Source: Dasypus novemcinctus (taxonomy: Eukaryota > Chordata > Mammalia > Cingulata > Dasypodidae). Taken from it: a DNA stretch of 64,000 nt. The notes beneath the pieces are model-generated. The model did no database searches. It saw only the letters and a program-made list of their open reading frames with translations, and was not told the DNA's origin. A program made the position numbers and the translations under genes. Within the stretch, counting starts at the first letter, position 1; every line of letters starts with the position of its first letter. The stretch lies in assembly GCF_030445035.2 (NCBI RefSeq), contig NC_080673.1, forward strand, positions 193,607,216 to 193,671,215, read 5' to 3'. Shown piece after piece: positions 1 through 11,224 of the stretch.

Positions 1-283
1 AGGAAGTTACTTCAGCTCTCTCATCTCAGTGTTCTCAACTACAAAATGGGGATAATATTAATACCTACTTCATATCATTGTTTTGAATATTTAAACAGTC
101 CCTGGTGCATAATGTGTGCAAGAAGTGTTGGTAATTTTTGTTAATAAAGATTGCTTCCGGCTTCAATCAAGACTTTTTGGCTGCAAGGAATGGAAAGTTT
201 CCAGGTTGAATTAAAAATGGATGGTAGTGGAGGGAAAGAGGTTATTATATAAGTAGGGTATCAATTAATCCATTGTTGCATTA
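1..283. other. Unassigned intergenic sequence
   Basis: The start resembles the 3' half of a MIR (phrases like 'ctacaaaatggggataatattaatacctact' on the plus strand, about 30-130). The rest is unassigned AT-rich sequence with no gene. Confidence 0.3.
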
Positions 284-735
284 CAAACCATCCCAAAACT
301 TAGTGGCTTAAAACAAGCACCATTTTATTTGTCATGATTTGGTCGGTGAGTGATTGGGGATGGGCTCAGCTTGGTGGCTCTTCTGGTCTTGCCTGGATCG
401 TTCATGCAGCTGCTATCACCTGACAGCTTGGCTGGGACTGGATGGTCCAAGGTGGCTTCAGGCACAGTCTGGTGATTGAGACTGGTGTGGCTGTCAGTAG
501 GGCTTCACTCACTATCTGGTCTGTCCAACTCAAGTAGGCAAGACTTCTCATATTAACAGCAGTGGTACACTCAGAGGATGAGGACATAAGCTACAAGGGC
601 TCTTGATGCTTCTGCTTGGAAACTATGCAAATTCACTTCCACTGCATACTGTGGGTCAAAGCAAGTCACAAAGCCAGCTTAGATTCAAGGGGTGGGAAGT
701 GGTCTCTTTCTCTGGTGGAAGGAGTTGCTAAGAAT
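284..735 (-). mobile_element. MaLR-type LTR remnant, minus
   Basis: The stretch 'acttagtggcttaaaac' near the left end and 'ggtcaaagcaagtcacaa' near the right are hallmarks of an ancient mammalian LTR read in reverse. Its reverse complement aligns by eye with 14200-14720, which is the same family on the plus strand. Old and diverged; the subfamily is not assigned. Confidence 0.55.
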
Positions 736-1142
736 TTGTGTCCTTTTTTAATTTAATTTTTTTCAGGATGCCAAGTTATACAAGAGCAAGAAGCATAACA
801 GGGACTAGTGGGGAACTGAAAGTGGACATTGGAAGACCTTTGAAGCTGAGGCTGCTTCTCATCCTCATTTTCTCTCAGAGCATGTGCTTCATTTTCTACT
901 CTCTCAACAGGATGCCTCTATCACTCGTGGGGGCAGCACTGACCCTAAGTCTGTAACTCTCAGTTTCTGTGGCCATTACCAAATTCCACCTTTCTTTGGT
1001 TTCCTCATTCAAATGAGAGAGACAGAAAGAAAGAGAGATAGAACCTGATTGACTCAGCCCAGGTAATTTATCCCCACACTCTCTTTGGGTCAGGTTCCCA
1101 TTAATTAGGCCCACGATGTCTTCCTTTCCTGGGTCTGCTGTA

Positions 1143-1570
1143 AGAAGAAACAAAATCTAGGTGGCTTAAAACAACAGAAATGTATAGTCTTACAGTTCTG
1201 GAAGTTAGAAGCCCAAAATCAAGGTGTTGGCAAGGCCACGTGTCCTCTGAAACAAGAATCCTTCCTTGCCTTTTCCTAGCTTCTGGTGGTTTGCTGGCAT
1301 TCCTAGTGTGAAGCAATGGCACTTCATCCTCTGTCATCACAGGGCATTCTTCTCTTGTGTCTGTCTGTACCATGTCCAAATTTCCCTCTTCTTTGAGGAC
1401 ATATTGACTAGGGTGTACCCTAATCCAGTTTGATTAACTCAACTAAAAAGCATCTTCAAAGACTCTACTTCCTAATAGGATTACATTTATATCATATTTA
1501 TGGGAGCAGTGGTTAAGACTTGAACATATCTTTTAACGGGACTCGATTCAACAATTCAACCCATAACATA
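1143..1570 (-). mobile_element. MLT1-type LTR (ERVL-MaLR), minus
   Basis: It reads as the reverse complement of the MLT1 consensus I remember: 'ggtggcttaaaacaacagaaatgta', 'cagttctggaagttagaagcccaaaatcaaggtgttgg', 'tgtccaaatttccctcttct', ending 'attcaacccataaca'. Several open frames across it are LTR shadows. Confidence 0.75.
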
Positions 1571-2664
1571 TTGTGTGGTACCTAGGGCTGCCTTTTCCAG
1601 GAGCTGAGGACATGGCAGACAATTAAATGTTTCTGGTACAAGTCCTTGTAGGTATAAATCTCATAAAAGAAGTTATTGTGGAAAAGTTTAAAAATCTTAA
1701 TCCTCTAGTCTATAATTGAGAGTTCCCAGATAGTTCAGTACCAACTCACCTGGACCCATTAAAAATGCTTTCAGCTTTGAGCAACAGAAGAGTCCTAAGT
1801 AACAGAAAACGGGAATTTAAACAATTAGGACTTTATTTTTTAACATTCTGATAATGTCAAAACCATAGTCCCTGGTATTTCCTAGCCTTTCCTTCAGTCT
1901 TGTCACCTCAGTTACAAGATGGCAGCCCTGTACCTCAAGGCATCTCATTCACCAGCTGCATATATCTATCCACCTTTAAGAAAAAGCAAACCACCTTTAA
2001 TCAGAGCCCTCAGTTACATACCATTGCCTTGAACTGTGACAAATGGCCACCCCAAACTTCCAATGAGACTGGGAAAGATATGTCTTTGTTTTTAACTTTC
2101 TAGATTTTGAAGTAAAAGGAAGCAAGGGAGAAGAGAATTGGAAATGGAAATGGCAGTTGCGGCAGCCAACTGGAAGTGGGTACCATGTATTTTTTAACCT
2201 TATGGTTCTGGATCTAAATAAATTCAAAACGCCTCCCTCTCTGGGCTTGACTGACATTTATTTATCACCAAAAGGCAGAAATTTCGTGAAACAAAGCGGC
2301 AGACACTGAAAGAAATGATGAATTCTTTATTCCCCACCAAACACAGCACTGAGGGGTTCTGGATATCGCTCCCACTGTCTTGTTCCCTGCCTGGTGGGAT
2401 ATGGAATGATCCAGAAGCCCAGGACTGGCTCTGCCTGGAAGGCCTGCATTCAGCCACGGAGCCTCTTCCAGCACGACTAGGAGGCCAGTCCATGAACAGA
2501 AGTTGTAGGACCAGGATGAATCACTGCTCACCTTGTCTGGGGAATGCTCAATTAAGACACCTACTTACCTCATTTGGGAAAAGGAAGGGCAAAATCGTCT
2601 ACCTGTTCTTGAATAGAAACCATAAAAAATAACAGAGCATAGTTTTTAGATAAAGAAATATTTC
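1571..2664. other. Intergenic, no gene seen
   Basis: About 1.1 kb of unassigned sequence. Short open frames on both strands show no conserved protein motif. Part of 1890-2260 has a dispersed-repeat look, but I could not name it. Confidence 0.3.
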
Positions 2665-3102
2665 GGGGGAAGCGGTTGTGGCTCAACTGATAGAGTGTCC
2701 GCCTACCATAAGGAGGGTCCAGGGTTCAATCCCCAGGGCCTCCTGACCTATGTGTTGAGCTGGTCCATGCGCAGTGCTGCCACGCGCAAGGAGTGCCGTG
2801 CCACACAGGGGAGTCCCCTCTGTAGGGGTGCCCCCCACACAAGGAGTGCAGCTCGCAAGGAGAGCCACCCCAGGCAAAAAAAAAGAAGCCCTGTCTGCCC
2901 TGGAATGGCACCGCACACAGAGAGCTGACACAGCAAGACGATGCAACAACAATGACAAAAAAGCAACACAGTTTCCTGGTGCCACATGACAATAATGTGA
3001 GCAGACACAGAAGAACAAACAGTGAATGGACACAGAGAGAGACAATGGGGGGAGGGAAAGGGGAGAGAAATAAAAATCTTAAAAAAAAAGAAAGAAAGAA
3101 AG
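2665..3102 (+). mobile_element. DAS-type SINE, full-length, plus
   Basis: A tRNA-like head ('ggctcaactgatagagtg...gggttcaatccccagggcc') is followed by the body ('gcgcaaggagtgccgtgcc', 'ggagagccacccc', 'gagagctgacacagcaagacga') and the tail 'gagagaaataaaaatctt' plus A-rich and GAAA repeats. The antisense frames of about 120 residues found here recur in every full-length copy and are not genes. Confidence 0.9.
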
Positions 3103-4721
3103 AACAAATTCAGGGGGAATGTGCAACCTGGCCATGTTTTATCCCGGTTTCTAGGGCTTCTGGGGAGGAACTCACCTCTTCACAGTAACCTGCTTATGAG
3201 CAACCGGGAGTAATGGCACTGCTATTTCCATGTGCTCCCTTGGAAAAGAAAAGCCATTACATAGTGATGCCAGAGGGATTCTCCTATGAATCCCCCATGA
3301 TGCTTTAGTTCAGCAGATGGGCCTTCTCATTGCCTACAATTTACTTATTCATGCTACTAGGGCTTTTCCTGGGCCCTTCCCCTTCTCTCCCACTGCACCC
3401 ACCCAAATCTTCTCCATCCTTTATGGGCATAGCGGTTAGGAGTGTCACCAGCCTGAAAAACAGTAACTTATGCCAATAAACAGCTTCATTTTCCTCATTT
3501 AACAACAAGCCCAGAATCACGAAGTCCAAGGCTGATGTAGCAGCTCCTCAATGCTCCCAGGGGCTCCATCTTACTGCTCAGTTAGCCTCTGCTATGGTGT
3601 TAGTTCTCAGGCTGGTAGCCATATGGTTATTTGCTGGCTACTCCACCTCCAGCATCTTATCCACACTGCGTGCAGGAAGGAAGAGAAGGATAATGTGCTT
3701 AAGGTTTGAGCCAGCTGGTCTGTCCCTTGTATGGAACTTTTCTGGAAGCCTCTCCCAGAGACTTGGGAGAGTGGTCACCCCAGGACGTAAGGGAGGCAGG
3801 GGCATGTAGAGTTTTAGGTTGGTCGGTTTAGCTGAGCACATTGCAGCCCTGAACACAATCTCTGTTCTGCCGATAGGAAGAAGGGGGAATTGACATTGGT
3901 AGATGACCAGCAGCGCATGCCACGTGCACCCCCTTCAAAGTCTGTCTCCTTGGTGGAGGCTTAAGCACCTCCCTCAAGCCACAGTGCTTCCTCCAGTCAA
4001 ATTCCCAGAGCACTTCGTGGCTCTAATGTGTGTTCTCAGCAATTCTTTCACGTGAGACCATCTACTGCAGTCTTCAAGAGCAGAGCTCACCAGTTATATT
4101 TCTCCTGGACGTTCAGAATGTCCAGGACATTTCCCTGAACATAGCAGATAATAAGCAGTGACTTTGTATTGCATGATAAATATATACAATAAAAAAGCAC
4201 ATACTTTTTGAGTGGATGATACATGTCGACTTTTTTTCTCTGTTTGTTTATTAGGCAAAAGTTCTAGAGTCAAACTTCAGTTTGTTTTATGTGGACCAGT
4301 TCAAAATCAGATATGGGTCTCCAAAGAATGATTTGATCATCTGATTTTATAAAATCTTGAGATTATTTTTCTGAATTTAAAAAATTTGTTCCACTAGGCA
4401 TGTCTGAACTCTTAAAATAATAAAATAACATGCTGTCGATCTCTACCCACAAATTGGCTTGTTTTCACCAACTCCTTTCAGCCTCCAGGGGCAATCTTTT
4501 TCAAAGCTGGAACGATGGTGACTCCATATTTACACTACATCAGGACCATCTTAAAATTTGCACTGTGACTTCACTTTGTTTCTTTGTCTTTCTCATGGGA
4601 TTTGCAAGTATTTTTCAGAATAAAAGTAAATTCAAGTATGGAGATGAGAGTTGCATGAGCACATGGCAATTCACAAAAAGCTGCTCATGGTGCAGCAGCT
4701 CCCACAGAGTGAAAACTTGCG
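3103..4721. other. Intergenic, no gene seen
   Basis: Unassigned sequence with no exon-like segment or long frame of recognisable protein. The 4190-4650 part is AT-rich. Confidence 0.3.
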
Positions 4722-4825
4722 ATTTTTAATTTTAATTTTTTTGTTTTTTAGGAGGTACCGGAGATTGAATTCAGTACCTCATACATGGGAAGCAGGCACT
4801 CAACCACTGAGCTACATCCTCTCCC
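4722..4825 (-). mobile_element. Short tRNA-head SINE, minus
   Basis: The minus strand reads 'gggagaggatgtagctcagtggttgagtgcctgcttcccatg...' then an A-rich tail. This is a short head-only DAS-type element with A-box and B-box motifs but no body. Confidence 0.8.
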
Positions 4826-5584
4826 TCACAATTTTATTTTGAATATTTTTTTTCCTAACTCCTAAAAATTTTGCTGCTTTGGGATGACACAGTTTACTAT
4901 TTAAATTGCTATTGATTATCAAAAACATATACCAGAATTGGCACCACATTAGGCATTTTACATATGCTTTTCTCATTCAGTCTCTGCAACTATTTAAGAC
5001 AGGACTTTTATTCACTCTTGTAGGTGAGGAAATAGACTGTGAGTGGCTAAATATGCAAACGTTACCTAAGTAAGGATTGAAGGACAGGACTTAAACCTGG
5101 TCCATCCTCTGCCAAGTTCATACCCTAAACCACATGCCACTCTGCACTGTGCTGAGACTACTATTTCACATCCCCAACCAGCAGAAGAAGGCAAGTGCTT
5201 TTCAGTAATAATGGGCTCTCATCCAATGGACTCATGATATCCTCCCATTAAACTATGGAGAATGAAACAAAGACTGAGGGTCTCTAGAGCCTCATTGTGG
5301 ACGCTGACCCAAATGTACAAGCAGACTACAAATAAATCTCACATAGAAACCACCCTAAATAACTGAGTTAAGTAAAATTGGACATTCGCTCCTTGTGCTT
5401 GGAACTTTCTTATAAAAAATGTTAAAAATGCAGCCATGAACAAAAATCTAAATCCTGTTACTAGGAGGAAGGGGAAATAGATATTTTTAAAGATCTGCTT
5501 TCTAGAAAAGGGAAATAGTGTTAGTTCTAATAAATGGATAGTATGGTGGTTTACATTACAGTGAAAGTTTCTGACGTTTAAAAT
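4826..5584. other. Intergenic, old repeat fragments
   Basis: The segment 4945-5150 ('ttgctcattcagtctctgcaac', 'aggtgaggaaatagactg', 'cctaaaccacatgccac') resembles a MIR/L2-type remnant. Nothing else is recognised. Confidence 0.35.
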
Positions 5585-5945
5585 GGTATCAATGAGAAGA
5601 CATGATTTAAAGTCACAAGAAGGTTTGAATATTAACTTCCATTTATTAGCTATGGAATTCTGGGCAAATCATTTGACCTCCTTGAGACTTAGTCTGCTCA
5701 TCTGTAAAATGGAGGCAATTGTGATGCCTGCTTCATCCACTTCACAAGATTGCAGGAGCTCAGATTCTGGGCCTGCCATTTAGTAGTTCTGTGACTTGAG
5801 TAAGTTATTTCAACCCATGATGCCTTGGTTTTCGCAACTGAAATGAGAAATGATAATAGCGGCTTCCTCATAGAGACATTTGGCACATTAAATGAGCTCT
5901 ATAGTAATAAAGCCCTTAGAACAGCTTGGCACAAAGGATGCCCTA
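5585..5945 (+). mobile_element. Two adjacent MIR elements, plus
   Basis: 5585-5755 carries 'attctgggcaaatcatttgacctccttgagacttag...catctgtaaaatggaggcaa'. 5756-5945 carries a second MIR with 'tgtgacttgagtaagttatttcaa...aaatgagaaatgataatagc' and 'agcttggcacaaagg'. Two separate copies lie head to tail. Confidence 0.65.
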
Positions 5946-6399
5946 GAGATCTATTTGCTGTTAGCATGAGTAGTGGTATGTGTCAGTGTGTGCTTGAGAG
6001 CAAGCACTACACAAGGTCCATTCCTGCTAGTACTAGCAGGTGCTCCCCGCATTAGAGAGGATGTCACTAGTATTCATGCAACTGAAGACCTGGCAGACAC
6101 AGTCAAGGGCAGTGCCAGCCTGGTAACAAGATCCAACACACACCATGACTTTGCAAAAGGAGGGATTAAATGAGAAGAAGACAAACCTCTATGAGAGTGA
6201 GCAATCCACTTTCAACTAACAGTTCATTAGTCATACAAGAAAAGTAATTATACTAGATGGTTATCCACATTACATCACTGGCCTGTTTGCATTTTTGTTA
6301 TCTACAACTCACTCCTTCTCATTATTTGGGCTTGGGTGTCCCATACTGCACATCCTCCCTTCAATTCAAGTCCCTTCTCCACTATTATTTACTTAACAG

Positions 6400-6545
6400 A
6401 GACTTTTAAAAGTTATTTATTATTCTAAAACTTTGTGGAGATGAATGCACAACATTGTGATTGTACGAAAAGCCATTGATTATACATTTTGGATAAGACT
6501 GTATGGTATGTGAATATATCTCAATAAACCTGTTTAATTAATAAA
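6400..6545 (+). mobile_element. L1 3' end fragment, plus
   Basis: 'gcacaacattgtgattgtacg', 'ttgattatacattttggataagactg' and 'tatggtatgtgaatatatctcaataaa' match the 3' end of older mammalian L1 elements. Confidence 0.7.
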
Positions 6546-6639
6546 CAAAATAATTCTGCAAGAATAGCTGGAAACAGCAGCTATGTACAGCAGGGGAAAC
6601 AGAGAGAGGTGAAGAATTTTCTTGTTTGTTTGTTGTTTA

Positions 6640-6800
6640 TTATTGCAATTATTATTGAAATAATGAAAATGCTTTCATAATGATTGAAGTGATAAATGCA
6701 CAACTATGTGATTATACCAAATACCATTAATTGTATACTTTGGATGAATTGTATGCTTTATTAATATGTACCAATAAAATTGATTGTTTTTTTAAAAAAA
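6640..6800 (+). mobile_element. Second L1 3' end fragment, plus
   Basis: A more diverged copy of the same L1 3' end lies 100 bases after the previous one ('gataaatgcacaactatgtgattatacc', 'attgtatactttggatgaattgtatg', 'accaataaaattg'). Confidence 0.65.
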
Positions 6801-6810
6801 GCAATTTACC

Positions 6811-6894
6811 AGGGAGCAGATATAGCTCAGTGGTTAAGTGCCTGATTCCCATGTGTGATGTCCTGAATTCGATCCCCAGTACCTCCAAAAAAAA
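6811..6894 (+). mobile_element. Short tRNA-head SINE, plus
   Basis: 'gggagcagatatagctcagtggttaagtg' through 'gaattcgatccccagtacctcc' and an A tail: a head-only element inserted directly after an L1 3' end. Confidence 0.8.
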
Positions 6895-6944
6895 GGTTGA
6901 TTAGCCTTTTTTTCTTTTTTACTTCAATAAACTCATTACAAAGG

Positions 6945-7165
6945 AAGACTTTCTCATTCATTACTGGTGATAATGCAAAGTGATACCATCTATCTGGAAG
7001 GGAATTGGAATTGGAGAGTATGTGCCAAGATTACAGATGCATTTACCTTTTGACCCAGCAATCATGTGCCGAAGAATCTATTCTACGGACCACCTGCATA
7101 AGAAATGCCATGTGTAGTTCACTGTGGAAGTGTCTGAAAGGTAAATGAGTAGAAAAGTTGAATAT
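6945..7165 (+). mobile_element. L1 ORF2 3'-end remnant, plus
   Basis: 'ttttgacccagcaatcatgtgcc' and the preceding 'ggtgataatgcaaagtgatacc' resemble the end of L1 ORF2 in mammalian L1 copies. It is degraded and non-coding. Confidence 0.5.
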
Positions 7166-7334
7166 GTAGAGAAAAGAAACACAATGAATGTAAAGGGCAA
7201 ACTGTAGGGGGCAAGAAGACTTCTCCATGCTGATCTTTCCAAATAGTTTTGACTTTTGGATCACATAAATGCCTTGCCTATTCCAAGGGGGAAAAACCCA
7301 TCACTCCAACAACAAACTTTTTTTTATTAAAAAA

Positions 7335-7616
7335 GGGGAGCCCCAAGTGCAAAGAATGCATCCCGTAAAGAGAGCCACCCTGCACAAAGAAAACACAGCC
7401 TGCTAGGAGTGGCGCTGCACACACAAAGAGCTGACACAGCAAGATGAAGCAACAAAAAGAAACACAGATTCCCGGTGCCACTGACAAGAATCCAAGTGGA
7501 CACAGAAGAACACGCACAGCGAATGGACACAGAGAGCAGACAATGGTGGGGGGGAGGGGGAGGAAGGAAGGGGAGAGAAATAAATAAATAAATAAATCTT
7601 TAAAAAACAAAAAAAG
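7335..7616 (+). mobile_element. DAS-type SINE, 5'-truncated, plus
   Basis: The head is missing. The body begins at 'ggggagccccaagtgcaaag' and runs to 'gagagaaataaataaataaataaatcttt' with an A-rich tail. The long antisense frame here is the usual SINE shadow. Confidence 0.85.
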
Positions 7617-9084
7617 AAGGCTTATATCATTGCCATAAATGGAAATATCATAAGCCATAACTAGAAGATAATCATAAAAATAATTATGTAACTGAAACAG
7701 CATACCTTTGGAAAACACGCCTTTAAACACTGGCTAAGGGGATGCCTCCTTTGGGAAGTGTACTGGTCCCTCTCTCTAGGAAGGGAATGTTAGGTGTCCC
7801 TGTTGTGGGCTCCACCACTGAGCATGCAATGTTCTATTCTAATTATCTATTTGGGGTTCTACCTTTTCTGCTTGACTTGAATTTACTGAAGTGAGGAAAT
7901 ATGTCTTTTTATCACTATAAACCTCAGAGTCTCAATATTTGTAGTTAAATAAATAAATGCATACATGAATAGATGAGTGAATGAGTGAGTGAGGGTGTTT
8001 TTGTTTAACCAAAGCTCTCTATGGATGGCAATTATCTTCTAACTAAAGTGGTGGGAGCAAGGCCAAGTTTCCAAATACTCTCCAAGCACACCTCTCTGAG
8101 CTCATAGGCTTCTGCTGTTATTGGTGCTTCTAGAAGCAGTTGGTTCAGGGGTTCCTTAAACTCTACCTGCGTTCACATGAATATAGCAAACATCCAATAT
8201 TCACATGTCATCCAGCTAAAAATGCTCTAGCTCCATCCCATGTGCTGTAGGAAGTCCACAGCCTTGTGCAATATTCCCAAGGATTCCTGGGAGAGGCTCA
8301 ACTCTCACTCCAGATTCTCCTCTTGATGAAGTCTTACCCTCTGCTTGCCTGTTCTCCTTCCTCCTTGCTGCTCAGCTGACCCATATAGTGACTCAATGAC
8401 TGTACTGAAGGCTTGGGGGTAAGAGCAGGGAACCCTGGCATAACAGGGAACATGAAACAACTTAAACCTGACAATTAGACCTCACTATTCAAAAAGTTCT
8501 GAACTACCTTCCAACAATGAATTACTCTCTGGTCACCTTAATTCTTTGTTTTCCATCCTGCCTCCAAGTTGTTGGGGTCCAAGTTCTCAGGAGACCCTCT
8601 TCCATCTCTCTTTTCTAGGTTCCAGGGTCCTTACCCTCTTTCTCGCAGGCAGAACCCTCCAAAACATGAAATTCCTGAATTTTTTAATTCTGTCGAAGAG
8701 TTTGATGTTTTTGTGTTCATTGTCCTCTTCTAAACCATGTTCAAAGGACTTTATCTGTCTCAAAGAAAAAATCCTTGCCAAAGTTTTGCCTGAATCAGAG
8801 AGCCACCAAGCTGGACTCGCCTTGAAAAGAAGCTACGATGGTATTTTTTTTTTTTTTTTTTTTTGCTTTCTTTCAATTCAAGTTCTTAGTCAGAGCTCCA
8901 TCCCTCAATAGTGGACTGTGTTTGTGAAAAAGAAGAACATAGATTCTCCCCCATCCAGGGTAATCCCCAGAGGTCGTGGGGAGGGGTGGAATGGTTCTTC
9001 CAGGATTTCTGTTGAACTTGACTTCTACTTGACTATAACTGAAATAACCCTTGCTTCTGCTACTCTACTCTGTCCCCTTGTATT
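7617..9084. other. Intergenic, no gene seen
   Basis: Unassigned sequence. It holds a short AAAT/GAGT simple tract (about 7945-7995) and a 20-base-plus T run (8842-8864). The 121-residue frame around 8546-8911 crosses the T run and has no recognisable domain. Confidence 0.3.
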
Positions 9085-9475
9085 ACTTTCCCATGGCTGC
9101 TGTAACAAATTACCATAATCTTGGTGGCTTAACACAACATGTATTTATTCTCTTACAGTTCTAGAAATAAGTTTTACTGAGATGAAATCAAGGCATCCAC
9201 AGGGCATGCTCCCTCAGAGTTTCCAAGGGAAAACTGGTCTCCTCGCATCTTGAAGCTTCTAGAGCTGCAGTTTTTGGCTAGTGGCCCCTTCCTTCATCTT
9301 CAATGCCAGCAGTGCAGCATCTTGTTTCAGCAGCTGCATCACCTTCTGTGTTCAGTCTCCCTCTGCCTCCCTCTTATAAGCACAGTTGTAATGGCATTTA
9401 GAACTTACCCAGACAATCCAGTATAATCTCCCCATCTCAAGATCCTAACTTAATTACATCCCCAAAGTCTCTTGC
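9085..9475 (-). mobile_element. MLT1-type LTR, minus
   Basis: 'ttactttcccatggctgctgtaacaaattaccataatcttggtggctt' and 'cttaattacatccccaaagtct' are the reverse of a MLT1-like LTR. Confidence 0.7.
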
Positions 9476-10199
9476 TAGGAGACCCCTGGGGACATTATTC
9501 AGTCTTCCACACACCTACCTTGCCTTGCAGTTATGTTCTCATGTCATGCACTGTGCTGCCCAGTAGGAGATCCCTCTTTCTATCCTGCATCATAACAACC
9601 CCTGTCTTCTGCACTGACTTTCGGATACCACCTAATTCTCTAGTCTTTCTGGAAGCATTGGGGAGGGAAGATAAATCTGGTCTCTGTCATTGGGATGAGA
9701 AGGAACTACTTCTGGGTGGTGTGCAATCCTGAGAGTCTTTATCTTGCCAACATACATCTTACCTTTTATTTTTTCTATTTCCTTTTCCCAGAACTTCTCT
9801 TAGCTCTCCTCACATCAGGACAGGTGATAGAATGGCAGAAAGTATAGCAGAATCTCCAAACATGTTGTCCCAACCAAGAAGTCAGCTTAAACTCATCTGT
9901 TCCTCTCTGAATCTCCAAGTGTGGGTTACACTAGCATTTTATCAATAATCATGGATACCATCATTGTTACTTCCCATACACTATCAACTGAAAAACGGCA
10001 GCAAGAAAGGGAAAAAAAGGAGAAAATCTACTCCTTTCCTATATGACCATTTTGGTGGTTGCCCTATAAATAAGAAAATGGGTTAAGGAGAAGTGGAAAG
10101 CTCTGTGTTTCTGTTAATTTGCATTCTGATGATTCTATCAACTCTTGATCCTTGTCATCATTGGGGGGACAGTGTTGCAGAATATTAAGAACAAAGATT
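9476..10199. other. Intergenic, no gene seen
   Basis: Unassigned. An 86-residue plus-strand frame at 9472-9732 has no recognisable domain. Confidence 0.3.
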
Positions 10200-10400
10200 C
10201 ATGAATCACATTGTCCAAGTCCAAATTATGGTTCTACCATTTGCTAGCTATATGCCTTGAGCGAATTATGACTTTCTCTTTTGTGCCTCAGTTTCCTCAT
10301 CTGTAAAAAGAGGAGGTTATTAACATCACCTTCCAAGATTATTTTGAGGGTCAGGTAAAATGGTACACAGAAAGTACTTTCAATGCTGCCTAAGTCAGAT
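10200..10400 (+). mobile_element. MIR element, plus
   Basis: 'ctaccatttgctagctatatgccttg', 'gcctcagtttcctcatctgtaaaaagagg' and 'cagaaagtactttcaatgctg' form the MIR core and 3' half. Confidence 0.7.
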
Positions 10401-10749
10401 CAAGCTGAACTATGGGCTATGGTGAAGTGAAAGTGCAAGAATGTTGGAGACAAGCAGACCAGAGTTCAAATCTGAACCCAATACTTACGACCAAGAACAT
10501 GACCAACAGCATGGGTAGTTGACTTCATTTATCCACCCAACCAAGACTTACTGAATATTTACTCTTTATATTGTCTTGTTCTAGAAGTTTGAGTACAATA
10601 GTGAACTAAACATGCAAGAATCCCTGCTTGTGTAGAGTTTATATACCATGGCGGGGGGGGCAGGGTTTACAAGGAGGCTGGCCATATATAATCAACAAAA
10701 ACAACAAAGAGTAATTTTTATTGTGTTAATAAGTGTATTTTTAACATTT

Positions 10750-11156
10750 TTTTTAAGATTTATTTCTTTCTCTCCCCTTCCCCCCCCTTCCCCCTACCCC
10801 AGTTGTCTGTTCTCTGTGTCTATTTGCTGCGTCTTCTTTGTCCGCTTCTGTTGTTGTCAGCAGCACGGGAACCTGTGTTTCTTTTTGTTGCGTCATCTTG
10901 TGGCAGCTCTCCGTGTGTGCGGCGCCATTCCTGGGCAGGCTGCACTTTCTTTCACGCTGGGCGGCTCTCCTTACAGGGAGCACTCCTTGCGCGTGTGGCT
11001 CCCCTATGCGGGGACACCCCTGCGTGGCAGGCACTCCTTGCGCGCATCAGCACTGCACGTGGGCCAGCTCCACATGGGTCAAGGAGGCCCAGGGTTTGAA
11101 CCGTGGACCTCCCATGTGGTAGATGGACACCCTAACCACTGGGACAAGTCCACTGC
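10750..11156 (-). mobile_element. DAS-type SINE, full-length, minus
   Basis: The left end is the T-rich tail complement 'ttttaagatttatttctttctctcccc'; the right end is the tRNA-like head complement 'gtttgaaccgtggacctcccatg...ccactgggacaagtcc'. The CpG-rich body suggests a fairly young copy. The 171-residue plus-strand frame over it is a shadow. Confidence 0.9.
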
Positions 11157-11224
11157 CCTTTAAAATTTTTTTAAAAAGCATTGAGTAGAGTAAGGGAGAT
11201 GAGGACTGCTGGAGTGAGTTACAT

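Noticed and set aside
10648..11163. Open frame of 171 residues, the longest in the window
   Set aside because: It runs through a DAS SINE in reverse. Nearly the same cysteine-rich peptides appear at every full-length copy (2683-3107, 7278-7730, 23011-23448, 33709-34128, 35112-35492, 36436-36843, 60027-60467), so it is a repeat shadow.
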